The translations under genes and the position numbers were made by a program. Below the pieces are notes generated by a model. That model was not told the DNA's origin. It saw only the letters and a list, made by a program, of their open reading frames with translations, and made no database searches. A DNA stretch of 64,000 bases from Austropuccinia psidii (taxonomy: Eukaryota > Basidiomycota > Pucciniomycetes > Pucciniales > Sphaerophragmiaceae): positions 15,509,773 through 15,573,772 of the forward strand of contig JALGQZ010000018.1 in assembly GCA_023105745.1 (NCBI GenBank), read 5' to 3'. Within the stretch, counting starts at the first letter, position 1; each line of letters starts with the position of its first letter. Positions 1-12,439 of the stretch are shown here, piece by piece.

Positions 1-2
1 GC

Positions 3-1553
3 ACAGAATTCTTTAACCAAGTTAAAGAAAGCTATAGGATAGACAAGAATTGCCATATCTTAAGCCAAATTCTAATGAAAGACTGCAAAGATCCATCACT
101 TTCATCAAAATTAGATGAAACTTGGAAAAAGGCATATGATGAAGGAAGATTCCACCTCCTTGATGGAATCTTTTACCATAGAACAAAACACACATGTGTT
201 ATGGCCTTAACAGATAGAACCCTGATAAACACTATTTTACATGAGTGTCATGATAGTGTTGCAGCTGGGCATCTTTCAGAAGACAGAACACTAGAAAGGG
301 TGAAAGCCTGCTCTTGGTGGCCAAATTGGAAGAAAGATGTTGCAGAATACTGCCAAACCTGTGACAGATGTAAAAAAGCCAACAGAGACACAGGAAAGAA
401 ATTTGAAATGATGATCCAAATCCAAGAACCAAAATCCCCTTGGGAAATAGTTCATATGAATTGGGTAACAGCATTACCTCCAGGAGGAGACAGAAGCTAT
501 AATGCATGCCTAGTATTAGTTGACAGTTATAGCAAAACTCCCATGTTCCTACCATGTCACAAAGATGACACAGCTATGGACACAGCCGTAAGGATATGGA
601 ATAAAGTCGTTAGCCATACAGGCTTATTCCAGAATATCATAAGTGACAGGGACCCAAAATTCACTTCAGCATTATGGACAAATCTCCATAACTTGTTTGG
701 GACAAAGTTATCATTCTCAACAGATTACCATCCTCAAACTGATGGTTTAGCAGAAAGAATGATACAAACCTTGAGGGACATGATCAGGAGATTCTGTTCT
801 TATGGACTATAATTCAAAGATTCTGATGGTTTTACCCATGATTGGTGTACACTAATACCAGCCCTTGAGCTGGAATATAAAACATCAATCCATTCTTCTA
901 CTGGCAAAGCACCAGCAATGCTAGAAAAAGGTTGGAATCCAAGACTTCCTTATGATACCCTCAAAAAGGACTTAGTGGGTATACATCCAACAGCAAGCAG
1001 TTTTATGATAATTCTTGACAAAGCAAGACACCATGCAAACAGATGTATGCAAGAGTATTTCAAATATGCAAAAGAAAGATGGGATAAAATTCATAAACCA
1101 CCTGACTTCAAAATAGGAGACTTGGTCCTAGTATCAACCCTTAATTTCAATAACATAAAAGGTCCAAAGAAATTGAAAGATTCCTTTGCAGGACCATTTA
1201 TGATAAAAGCACTTAATGGACCCAATGCTGTGCAATTGGAACTCACAGGTGAATTAATGAACAAACACTCAACTTTCCCTGTAAGTCTTATAAAACCTTA
1301 CAGCTCAAGTGATAAGGAACCATTTCCACTGAGAAATAAACCCCCACTTGAAATTCCCCCCTTGGAAGAAGGAGATGAAAAGAAAATTGTAAAGTTCCTT
1401 AAAGAAAGAAGGACAAGAAACAAAAAAGAAAGAGAATACCTTGTAAGGTATAGAAATTCAACTCAAGAAGATGAATGGCTACTTGAGAAAGATATAACAA
1501 ATGGTGATAAACTACTAAGAAGGTTCAGACATGAAAGAAAACCTAAAGAATAG
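3..1553 (+). pseudogene. Gypsy A pol 3' end: integrase plus chromodomain-like tail
   Basis: The frame is open from base 3 and enters as the linker between RNase H and integrase. It encodes an HHCC zinc finger (HECHDS, then CQTCDRCKK near 350-380), the integrase core and a C-terminal tail with the YLVRYR and DEWL motifs of a divergent chromodomain near 1430-1480. Integrase inserts the cDNA and the tail may guide it to chromatin (family knowledge). One in-frame TAA at 810-812 splits the frame; the same frame resumes at once (FKDSDGF) and runs to 1553. The first catalytic Asp, normally in a M-D-W motif, is Asn (codon 459-461); the second (SDRD) and the Glu (GLAER) remain. Nonsense and active-site change together indicate a dead copy. 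Confidence 0.88.
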
Positions 1554-1660
1554 AAAAATCAAGCATTATTGAGCTTCAAGACTAACAAAGTCTATTGAAG
1601 AGGTAGGACAGTGGATGATACCCTAATTACACATGTCAGATTGTGGTACAATATTTTTTG

Positions 1661-1671
1661 GTGGTAGGGAA
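1661..1671 (+). other. Polypurine tract of element A
   Basis: GTGGTAGGGAA abuts the LTR start at 1672. Its purine richness and position fit the plus-strand primer of LTR elements. Inferred from position only. Confidence 0.55.
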
Positions 1672-3640
1672 TTTGAACCTTTGAGATATGACCACATACC
1701 CAAAAAGGTCACAAGAAATATTTAAAATAATTATACCTTAAAGCTACAAAAATGCCATAAATAGGCATAAAGCTTGGTTTAACTTAGATTCCAATGAATA
1801 AACATGTAAAATAAACTACACCATTGTATTCCCCATGGTAAAATACACATATACCATTTTTATGGCATATCTGTAAAGTCAATATTTAATGAGTTATAAG
1901 TAATAATACCTTATAAAACAGATGAATCCTTATATAAATACCAATACCAATGAAACAACATGTGAAGTAAATGGTACCATTGGATTATACATAAAGCTCT
2001 ACACATAAAACAATTAAGAAGCTAATTACCAAAGTCAATACTTAAGGAGTTAAGCTGAATATATGCACTTTTTTTGTCAACACATATATTCAAGGATTTT
2101 AGCTAATATCTCTTGAAATATACATGATAGAGTGATGAACCAAAAATAAAGTCACCACGTAATTACTGTAGGAGTAAATAAACAAACTTAATTTCACAAG
2201 TTATAAACAAGGTTAAAACCTGTAATGGATTATTGATTAAAATCAATAGAGCTGTTGACCACTTTGTTGTGAAAGTGGTCCAAGATTAAAGATAATTAGA
2301 CATTTGGATTCTACTAGCTCATTCGTGAAGAATGATGTATTTTGTATTACAATTTTCAAGGTATAACCCCTTGAAATCATGGTTTGAAGTTTAAAATATT
2401 AAATTTTGACAGAAAAGATGAGTTACAAGAAAAGTCATCACAACTACAGTTTTGATGATGTAATGAAATGCTTTTGGCAGTGTAATGAGGACATGCCGAA
2501 CTATCAGAATACACTCTCAGAATAGCTGTAGCGTGTATAAATCAAAAGTTATTAATGATAAAGGTTTAAGCTTAAATTTGATCATTTAAGATCACTCAGT
2601 GTAATCTTATTTTAAGTTTAACAGTCATATAAGTGATAAAACTGGTGAATACTATTAGAATATGATTAATACTAATAAAACACACGAAGTTTAGGCTTCT
2701 TCCAAGCCTATGATGTCATCAAACGTAGAGTTATAGTGATAACTCTAAATAATGGCGTAATTATGAGTTAAGATGGCTTGATCATGATGTAATCATCCCC
2801 AAACCTTGAAATATTGATAAATTCTAGTAGAAAGCATCAGTACACGTCTACTAGAAGCCTGATGGACTCTAGGAGGGAGGTATTTACTATAAATAGAGCT
2901 CTTTTTACTCTGTTTTCCCCTCAGACGCTTACAAAACATTAAATCATTAAATAAAAAGGTAATTTCTTTATTCTTTATATATAAAAATTTTATATTATTA
3001 AAGACCAAAGATAATCTTATAATAATATTCATCTCTGACATGATTATTGCAATTATTTAATTGTTTTGTTTAAATTTCTCTTAAAAACCTCTATTCCACA
3101 TAAAATCAAGAAAAATTGTAATTTCTCTTAAATTCTATTGTAACTAAAATTTGAATAAGTTGTATTTATATTTCTAGGCGTAAAATTATTCAAAATTATT
3201 ATATTAAGCATTAAAAGTAGGTTATTTCTCTTATTATAATAATTTTTCTCTATTATTACTTTAATAATTCTATAATTGATATAAATAGTATTTATATTAA
3301 TTTATAACTTGAATATTAGTAATATTGTTGTTATTAATTGTTTTTTATTAATAAAAAACAACTTTCTATGCCTTTATTATTTGTTGGTAACAATAACAAA
3401 GTGCTTTTAAATATATTAATTATCTTATATTAATATATTTCTTTTATTTTATTATTTTTTTATAATATAGATTATATTATTATATTTATTTAATAATATA
3501 ATTATTTTACGCCATAATTATAATAATTATTTATTATTATAATTATTTTTATCTTATTTATTTCATTTATAAGGACATTCATAGTAAAATAAGTAAAATA
3601 TTAGTAATTTTTACTTATTGTTTCATAGTCAAACCTTACA
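1672..3640 (+). repeat. 3' LTR of element A (family LTR-A)
   Basis: This 1969-bp LTR starts TTTGAACCTTTGAGATATG and ends CAAACCTTACA. It aligns end to end with the solo LTR at 32618-34597, whose start is TGTGAAACTTTG, so the first TG here has decayed to TT. The block around 2870-2960, with the TATA box, is the best conserved between the copies. The rest is AT-rich and holds no gene. Differences between the copies are frequent, so both are old. Confidence 0.88.
2888..2896 (+). promoter_or_regulatory. LTR-A core promoter (TATA box)
   Basis: TATAAATAG lies in a stretch nearly identical in the other LTR-A copy (TATA at 33848). It is followed by a pyrimidine-rich block (TTTTCCCCTCAG) about 30-45 bases downstream, a plausible transcription start region. 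Conservation amid diverged sequence is the evidence. Confidence 0.5.
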
Positions 3641-6600
3641 TATGTACTATCTTGGTTTGGCTCATGTGAAGGAAATAAATTCCAACACTGTTTTAAAGCC
3701 ATTTAAGCATCCTGGATGGAGTTCAGGAAGAAATGAGAAAGAAGATGAACTTCATGTTTTCAATTAGATAAAAATTGATATTATTGAAAAAAGATACAAT
3801 TCAAATGGGAAGTAGGAGGTCAGATATAATCATGTAAGAAAATATTAAATTTTCCAATATATCAAAGAGCTCAAATATCCTGAATAATTTGTTCTTTATA
3901 TAGGCTAATCATTGGTAACTAGGGTAATTAAGAGTATGAAGTTGTGAAGTTACTTCAAGGAACTTTCAAAAATGAAGAGAAAATTTCATTAGTATTGTAT
4001 CAATTAAAGTATCCTTTCCATTTTTAATATCTTTTAGCTTGTAGTATTGTCTTTTTTTCAGATTTTAGGCTTTAAAGGTATTCACACGGAGAAATGTTTT
4101 GAGGAAGTAAAATGAGAACTTTTTCATTTTTCTCAAGCTTCTTGAAGTGTATAAACTTAATTTGCAACTTATAATTCTGAAGTTTCTGTTTTCCTTTTTG
4201 TTTTCATTTTTCCAGTAGGAACAGATCAGGTCAATGTGCCAATTTGGTGAATAGAATGGATATCCAAGGTAGTATATGCCAAAATAGAGAACCTTTCTGA
4301 TCCTCAGTATCTGAATAGTAGTGTGGTTCCTCAAAAGAAAATTCCAAAAATTGTAGGGTCTCAGAACCACTACAAAAAAGCTGTAATTTAATGAACACCA
4401 TCCAGATCAGATGAAGTTATTTTAGGATAAGGAAAAAAACTAAAATTTTGGCATCTGGGTGATTTTTGTCCTTAAGATTTAGGAAGAAAACATTGATTCG
4501 TGAGATGCTCCCGCTTCCCTCTGAATCGAGAAAATAGTATAATTCATATATTCAATTAAGTGTTGTGAGAGGTATTTATTGGGAAAAATTTCAGGCGCTG
4601 AATCTAGTTATTGAGAATAAATGATAAAAACAGATAATTACACTTGGAATTCTAATATTGACTCCAAGAAAAGTGTGAAATAGGGAAACCTGAGTCATGG
4701 AAATCATGGAAGAATAGCTCCAAGTATATTGAAGGTATCCTTATTCTGATGGTATTTGCTCAAAAAATGAATCCTTGAGCTCATCTTCAGATTATATTGG
4801 GTAGGTGAAAAGCTTGTCTGGTCCTTTGTTGACTATTGAGATATGTTCATTTTATGTTAAAGAGCTCCATGCATGGGGATTCTCACTTGTATTATCAAAC
4901 CCAATTATCAATCTAAAAAGTCATGAATGGACCTAGAGATATGACTTGTTGGAAATGGAATGGCAGGATATAAGATCTTTTTTAGTGTGAATGCCAATCT
5001 TGGAAGATTTGTTTCTAAAAAAAAAGAGATGATTTGATATTTTGTTAGAACAGGTATTTTTAAGTAACCTAGCTTTTCAAAGTGGGATATGATAATTTAC
5101 AAGCAGATGAAGAATTCCAAGAAGCAGAGTTGGCACAAATATTTCAATAAAAAACCCTCATAGGAAACTTAAATATATTTACATCCATATATGTAAATAT
5201 ATAGACATAAGAGGCAAGGGGAAACTAAAGTGAAAATTCTCAATAAAAAAATATCAAAAGGGGGATTATAAATAGGAATTGGATTCTTTAAAATTTCATA
5301 TAAGGAACCTACTTTCTTAATAAATATCCTTCTAAAAAACTGACAAATCTTAAAAGCCATCAATAGGAATCAAGACTTTCAAATGCATTTATAATTAAAA
5401 AAATAAAAGGAAACAAAAAGAAAAACTGAAGTGAATCATTGAGCTCATGAGAAAGATCATAATTGTTATTCATGTTATGCATGTGAGTATGGGTAACAAA
5501 GAATATGAGCCTTGTTTCTGGGCTGCCAAGTATTGTATATATAGGTGTCCTAGCACAGCATGATTATGAATGGAGGAGGATGAGTGAAATTTGTAATTGG
5601 AGGTGGAAAATATCAATGTCAGGCTCAAAAAATACAAATATGCATTCCAAAAGCTGAAAGGGAAGGCATATCTTTCACTCAAAATTATGGATGGTGCAGG
5701 ATGAAATAAGGACGTAGCATTCAGAAAATCACAAAATAGAGAAGACTTATCAGTAGTCTCTTGGTAAGACCTATCAATAACACTGGAGTTAAAATTTTGA
5801 TGTAACACATTAAATGTAAGCAAAATGTAGAATATTGATTTTATTTCTGTTGGAATATCCTTTTATAATGAAGCAAAGTTTTATTTCCTTGCAAAGATAA
5901 TCTCACTCAGTTGAAAAAGGATTAAGAATAAGATAACATAGATACAATAAGAGTCATTTTTTTTGTAATTATAATGGTTATTTTAATAATAATACTAATA
6001 GTAAGGCTAATGTGTTTTTATACTAAGCTACCAAGCTTTTCACAACTCAAAAACTAAGACTATTATGAATATTCTCATAGCTCAGGAGTGGTTGTGATCC
6101 TGGAATGTTGGAGATTTCTCCATTATTTTTTGGAACAATGAGGTAGCGAGGACCTCTATTCATACCTTTTGGGACTCCATAGAGCCTCCAAAGACAAAGG
6201 ACTTTGAAAATTTAGTGGTGAGACCTTGAAGGAAGTGATTACTGTATTTTATTGTATAGATGTGACAAATAAATCCAGCTTCTGACCAAACAGATTGAGC
6301 CATAACATCAATTATATCTATTTTTTTGAATGTGAACTTGGAATTATTCTAATTCTGACCAACAGGATAGTATTTTTCCAGCTTTGTCACATTTCTTCTG
6401 AGAGAATTCTGCTAGTGGTGATTTTCTTATCAAATCAATGTGATTTAATTAAGATACTGTGGCTGTTAAGCTCCTTTTTTTTGAAAAAAGTTAGGAGAAT
6501 ACAATTTTTGTCCAGGGAAATAAATTCTAATCATGTGATATATTTGAGAGAATCTATTTGGTTATGTTTTTTCTTGAAAGTGGAAAAGGTGGAGGGAGGA

Positions 6601-8037
6601 AATAAAGAATTTATTCTGGAGCTCACTGCCATCAAATCTAAACAAGGGAGGGGAAAGTATTGGTTTGAAGGTTTCTGTTTCTTTTATCACTAATATAAGT
6701 TTTGATACACAGACTTAAGATATTTTTCTGGTGGTTTGATTTTAATATAACATCATTTTATTGAATTTGACATGTTTCATTATTACTAAGGTAATATTTG
6801 TTCTTGGAAAATACATTTTAATTTTGTTTAATAGGCTTGACACATTTCTTTTAATTCAAATGAGGTGGGTTAAATACAGTTATTTTCTCAATATGAATAT
6901 AGCTGTATTGAAATTAACTCTTTTGAATAAAATAATTTGTTATTGATGATACAATAAGATGAAGAAAATGTGCAATATTGTAATTCTTCAATAAAATTGT
7001 TTCTGTATAAAATATATCCTTTAGTGATCTCATATAATTTTGGGACTATAGATGTCATAGAATGGAGAATATGGGTGATTTGATACTGGCAAAATGAAAT
7101 CAGCCCACACAGAAGCTGTGGTTGAGGTGTATGGTATTGGTCTGTAATTGTGATGTACTTGTGAAAGTGTTTTGTATATTATTGTGTAAAGCTTGAGGTT
7201 TTAAAGTTTAAATATGATGTGCAAAATGTTTGTGTCAGCCATTGAAACTTAGTTTTGTTGAATATATTTTCTTCGTTTCTTCCATGAAGGTCAGAAATCC
7301 TACAAAATATTGTTAAATTTTCATGAGACTTTCCAAAACCATTCTCTCAATTGTTCATAGAAGTTCCAACATATTCCAGAAGGACATATTTTACATAAAA
7401 CAGCTTGGAGTGTGTATCCAATTTTTCTTGAACCATTTACATGACCAATACAGAGGTAATAAGCCCTTCCTTGTGTAAAAAGGCACAGGCTGAAATAACA
7501 TGATGCAAACACCTCATATGGTCCTGCTTCTGCTTCCAGTGCCAACTGAATTGGAAGTTGAAAAAGCATACCTAATTATCAAAAGTGGAAACCTTGACAA
7601 ATAACATTTTACAAAGAAAACGTGAATTGAATTTGTAGCTTATAACAATCTTTGTATGAAGAAATATTAAATCTTTTCAATCAAAAAAAGAAGTATTTAC
7701 AAAAAGGAACAATTAAGTATGGAGGGGAAAAAATTGAATGAATAAATAGCATGAAGAAAACAGAAAGGAAAATTAACAAAAATAATAAAAATCAACATTA
7801 ATATAAAAATAAATGCAAAAATAAATGCAATTAAGTAAAAAAAAAACTCAAATTTCAAATGATAATTATAGAAAAAGAAAGAAAATTAAAAAATGAGTAA
7901 GAAGTCAAAGCAAATACATGAAAAGAAATGATTGAAAAGACATATGATTAACAAATTAGAATGGATAAAAAAATTAAGATAAGAATTGAAATGAGGGAGA
8001 ATTATAGGTTTTATCAATGTTTATTTATTTTTTCTTT
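3641..8037. other. AT-rich stretch without recognisable gene
   Basis: Apart from one weak minus-strand open frame (7321-7569), I recognise no protein, RNA gene or repeat boundary here. Open frames at 4065-4370 and 5470-5823 (minus) and 6295-6693 (plus) match no family I know and look like chance frames in AT-rich DNA. Short protein-like patches around 6060-6200 (minus) suggest an old unrecognisable coding relic. Confidence 0.5.
7321..7569 (-). CDS. Hypothetical small ORF or exon
   Basis: This 82-residue frame has more balanced composition than its AT-rich surroundings. It is rich in Cys, Trp and Tyr, with a CKICPSGICWNF motif near the end. On the minus strand a GTATGC donor-like and a TTCAG acceptor-like sequence lie near its start (about 7545-7571), so it could be a 3' exon beginning at LALEAEAG. 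I recognise no family and see no upstream exon. It could equally be a chance frame or a relic of a transposon. Confidence 0.15.
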   Translation of the reverse strand: MLFQLPIQLALEAEAGPYEVFASCYFSLCLFTQGRAYYLCIGHVNGSRKIGYTLQAVLCKICPSGICWNFYEQLREWFWKVS

Positions 8038-8654
8038 AGGATGCTAGTAAAAGCATGTAAGCCCTTACATGATTTGCCCATAAACTGATGTGGTTTTTAC
8101 CAATTTATTTCAAAAAAACATAAATAACTCATTTTTTTTTGAAAAATGTTCCTCAGTTTTAGCTTTGAGGATTTTTTGAATTATTTTTTGCCTTATTTTT
8201 TACAACATGGGATTTGAAAATCTCCACATTTTTTCAATTTTTTTTTTCAAAAATTCTTGTAATTGGCCAATTGTTTTGAAAGGATAATTAAAAATCTTCC
8301 CACTTATGAAATTCAATATTTATTTTGGAAATGAAGGAGGGAATATTGAGAATAAAAAACCAGAAGCCAATATTTTTGATGGGGACAATTGTATGCCCAA
8401 GACATGTTTTTTTGTCAATTTTTGTAAGTAAATTGAAGGTTCCATTTATGAAATTAATGGAATTAAGAATTTAGCTTATGCTATTAGTGGCATTAAAAGT
8501 GCAATTTTTTGCATAAACTGGGACATAACAATGCCATAAATGGTTATCTGCCAATAACAGTTTTTTTAGCTACCATATAATTGAAAAACACATAAGGGAA
8601 TATGTTGGTTTACAAATGACCTTTGCTTGATATTTATTTATTATTAATTTATTA
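8038..8654 (+). repeat. Older truncated copy of the non-autonomous TIR element
   Basis: From about 8038 the sequence parallels the left part of the element at 8663: the same GTAAAA-GTAAGCCCTTAC start, the same ACATGGGAT-TGAA block, the same CCCACTTATGAA block and the same AGAAGCC block, in the same order and orientation. It is more diverged and lacks the large minisatellite and a clear right terminus. The two copies lie head to tail with only a T/A-rich junction between them. Confidence 0.6.
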
Positions 8655-8662
8655 TTTATTTA

Positions 8663-10343
8663 GGGTGTTGGTAAACACACGTAAGCTTTTAGTAAAAACA
8701 CGTAAGCCCTTACGTGTTTTTACCAAATTATGGCCAAAACACATAATTTTATGGTAAAAACACGTAAGTAACCTAATTTTTTTTATAAAAATTCCTCAGG
8801 CTCATTTTTGAGAATTTTTAACATTTTTTTTGCCATATTTTTTCCGACATGGGATGTGAAGGTCCCCAAATTTTTTCAAATTTTTTTTTTGCCCAATTTT
8901 TCTATTTTGAGCAATTTGGTAAAATGGCCCATTTTTTTGAAAAAATTCATTAAAAATGTTCCCACTTATGAATTTCAATATTTTTTTTTCAAAATGAAGG
9001 TGAGAACGTTGAGAATAATAAACCAGAAGCCCAACATTTTGGTATTTTTTTGCAAGAACATTTGTAGGCCCAAAAAGTCCATGTTTTTTTACGTTTTTCT
9101 GTTCATGTTTGTAATTAAATTGATAATGCCATTTATGACATAAATTGAATTCAAAATTTAATTTATGATGAGTGGAAGTTAAAATTTGATTTTTGGCATT
9201 AACAGTGCCATTTATCACATCAAAAGTGCATAAATGGCATCACTAATGACATAATAATGCCATAAATGGCATCAAGAATGACATACAGATGCCATTTATG
9301 GCCAGAAAATTGGCATAAATAGCATTACAGCAATGCCATAAATTGAATTTAATGGCCTTGAAAATGCCATAAATGGCCTTAAAAATGGCATTAATGGCCT
9401 TAACATTGGCCTTAAAAATGGAATTAATGGCCTTAACTATAACATAAATGGCATCAAAAATTTCATTTGTGGCATTACATAAATGGAATTAACAATGCCA
9501 TTTATGGTGTTACATAAATGGCATTATGCCATTTATTGCATTGATAATGCCATTCATGGTATTAGTAATGCCATTAATGACATTGTTAATGTGGCATTGG
9601 CATTAATGGCATCAGAAATGTTGCATTTTTGATGCCACAAATGGCATTGTTGATGCCATAAATGGAATTAATGGCATCAATAATATTTCATTGATAATGC
9701 CATTAATGGCACTGTTAATACCATTAATGGCACTGTTAATGCCATTTATGGCACTGTTAATTCCATTTGTTATGGCATTGTAATGCCATTTATGGCATTG
9801 TTAATTCCATTTGTTATGGCATTGTTAATGCCATTTATGGCATTGTTAATGCCATTTATGGCATTGTTAATGCCATTTATGGCATTGTTAATGCCATTTA
9901 TGGCAGTGTTAATGCCGTTTATGGCACTGTTAATGCCATTTGTTATGGCATTTTTAATGCCATTTATGGCATTGTTAATGCCATTAATGGCACTGTTAAT
10001 GCCATTTATGGCAGTGTTAATGCCATTTGTTATGGCATTTTTGATGCCATTTATGGCATTGTTAATGCCATTTATGGAACTGTTAATGCCATTTATGGCA
10101 TTAATGGCATCAGAAATATTTCATTCATAATTCCATTAATGGCACTGTTAATGCCATAAATGGAATTTTTAATGAAAAAATGGCATTAATGGCATCATAC
10201 ATGCCATAAATAGCCATATTTCATTTAAAAACCATCCCTTACATGTTTTTACCATAAAATTACGTGTTTTTACCAATTGATGGTAAAAACACGTAAGCTT
10301 TTAGTAAGAACACGTAAGCTCTTACGTGTTTTTACCAATACCC
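8663..10343. mobile_element. Non-autonomous TIR DNA transposon with internal minisatellite
   Basis: The ends are inverted repeats of about 100 bases. The left begins GGGTGTTGGTAAA and the right, read on the minus strand, begins GGGTATTGGTAAA; both go on with repeated CACGTAAG and ACGTGTTTTTACC blocks. TTTATTTA flanks both sides (8655-8662 and 10344-10351), a possible 8-bp target duplication, though the flanks are simple sequence. No transposase is encoded, so movement would need one supplied in trans. An 8-bp duplication would suit an hAT-like superfamily, but the termini are not diagnostic. The interior is largely a palindromic tandem repeat. Confidence 0.7.
9150..10215. repeat. Palindromic minisatellite, about 21-bp unit
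   Basis: Unit ATGGCATTGTTAATGCCATTT recurs many times and is cleanest at 9770-10100. The pieces ATGCCATTTATGGCAT and ATGCCATAAATGGCAT are reverse complements of each other, so each unit is nearly self-complementary. The left part (9180-9480) is more degenerate. Because 21 is a multiple of three, frames stay open and give artefactual heptad proteins in two frames. Confidence 0.9.
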
Positions 10344-10351
10344 TTTATTTA

Positions 10352-11060
10352 TTATTTATTTATTATTTATTTCTTTATTATTTATGTATTATTTATTTAT
10401 TATTTATACATTTACTATTTATTTTTTATTGTTTTGTTATTCATTTTTTATTTATTTTTTATTTATTTATTATTTATTTTTTATTTATTTTTTGTTGATT
10501 TTTTATATATTTTTTATTTATTTTTTATTCATTTTTTATTTATTTTTTATTTATTTTTTGTTTATTTTTTTATTTCTTTTTTATTTATTTTCATTGATTT
10601 ATTTTTTCTTTATTATTTATTTATTACTTATTTTTCCTTTATTTATTATTTCTTTTTATTTATTTTTTATTTTTTATTTATTTATTTTCTATTTATTTTT
10701 TATTTATTTTTTATTTATTTCTTATTTATTTCTTATTTATTTTTTATTTATTTTTTGTTTATTTTTTATATATTTTTTATTTATTTTTTACTCATTTTTT
10801 ATTTATCTTTTATTTATTTTTTATTTTTTATTTATTCTTTATTTATTTTTAATTTATTTTTTATTTATTTTTAGTAAATCTTTTATGTATTTTTTATTTA
10901 TTTATTATTTATTTTTGATTTAATTTTCATTTATTTTTTATTTATTTTATTTATTTTTTATTATTATTTATTTATCTTTCATTTATTTTGATTTATTTTT
11001 TATTTATTTATTATTTTTTTTATTCATTTTTATTTTGTTTTATTTTGGTTTATTTTATTT
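10352..11060. repeat. T-rich low-complexity tract (TTTAT-type)
   Basis: About 700 bases of imperfect TTTATTTATT and TTTTTTATTTA units follow the right end of the TIR element. The open frames in it, rich in Phe, Tyr, Leu and Ile, are compositional. Confidence 0.9.
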
Positions 11061-12439
11061 TTCTCAGCATGGCATTTTTCATTTAACACATTGGCCAGTG
11101 ACATTTTGTTACGCAGAAAAATTCATTTTTTATTCTATAATCTTGTAAATTGAATTACTCAGATATACCCAAGATATGACATGAATATGAGGAGAATGCA
11201 TGTTTGAGAGTTTATTTGGAGAACATCTGTAGGCATTAATAGATAAAAAACAGTTTTATCTACTTTAAAACTAATTAAACAGAGGGAATATGTGTCTAAG
11301 GAGATGCTTAAATATACATATACATATATCTTCAATCCAAGAAAAATATTATTGAAGGCCCTTCCAAGAGAATTTAATGATTTGCTAATACATCCTTTTG
11401 TCACCACCACATTATATAGCTTTCTGTTCTCTATAATATTCAGTATACTGGAATATGTTAAGAATGATATATTTTATTTAAATCATATCTACATGTGTGT
11501 TCATTAGCTTCAAAAAATATTTGCCTTGACTCATACTATCATAAAGCTAATCATCACTTACTCTATAGTAGTATGAAGGAGACTCAAGAAATCAATTGCA
11601 ATTCCAGTTTTAATTCTGCAGAATATGAGGATAAAACAAATTTTAAATATAAATATGTGATAAAACCCAATACTAAGGAAGAAATAAAATAAAATTAATT
11701 ACACATCAATCCCACTTCTCAATTTAAGTTTTTTTATCACGAGATACATAGGAAGTTAATAATTAGAAGAATAGCACCTCATAAATTTTTTTCCATGAAA
11801 TAATTTCACTCCAGAAGGATTTTCATAACTTAGTAATCTTCCAATGGAATATTTCTCATAATTGAGCCATATATATTCTCAAATTTTCAATAACATATAT
11901 ATTTATTTGAAGTTTTTCAAAATCCTCAATCTTTATCATCTCACATTTTCATTATGTCCTGTGTTTCACCATAAGGAGTATTAAGAACAACAATTTATTT
12001 CTGTTATATGTCTATCTTCCTTTCAATTTTTGACCAATTTCTACACCTTTATATTTTGATAGATATTCCTACCCTCCAGGATTTTGGCCCTTTTCACTAG
12101 TTTTCTTTCCAAAAAAGCTTTTAAATTCAACATTTTGAGATATGTCTATGCACAAGAGCAAATGTTGTGTGAATTTTCAGTGATTGACTTCATGTCACAT
12201 TCCTGTCAGTATGAAATCTGCTTGAAATCAAGTTAGTGTCACATTATAGCCAGTGGACTTTGTGGGTCACATCACAACTGCTTCAAGACAACATCAATTG
12301 TCAAATATGTCACCTGAGTATGTCACTCAAAGCAAAAACACGTATAAAAACAATTCTCAAACCTTGGGTAGTTACACCTTATGGTTCAAGCCAGAAATTT
12401 GGCATGCTCATGTGCATGCAAAAAATGACTTCCACACCA
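11061..12439. other. Unannotated AT-rich spacer
   Basis: I see no gene, LTR end or repeat that I can support here. Small open frames (11159-11692) match nothing I know. Confidence 0.5.

Larger units (their letters stand above)
1..3640 (+). mobile_element. Ty3/Gypsy LTR retrotransposon A, 3' portion
   Basis: The window opens inside the pol gene of a chromodomain Gypsy element. In order it holds the integrase and chromodomain reading frame (3-1553), a short 3' UTR, a purine-rich tract and a complete LTR (1672-3640). The 5 bases before the LTR (GGGAA) and after it (TATGT) differ, as expected for the 3' LTR of a full element whose 5' LTR lies upstream of the window. A second copy of the LTR sits at 32618-34597 and fixes both ends. 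Element C (38352-46205, minus strand) has related integrase-region proteins. Confidence 0.9.

Noticed and set aside
5470..5823. 117-residue minus-strand frame
   Set aside because: No motif, no family resemblance and no supporting context; likely chance.
9767..10159. Two long heptad-repeat proteins (NAIYGIV and MALLMPF types)
   Set aside because: They are translations of a 21-bp minisatellite in two frames; the period being a multiple of three keeps frames open.
10277..10923. Phe/Tyr/Leu-rich membrane-like proteins
   Set aside because: Pure TTTATTT low-complexity sequence, open in several frames.
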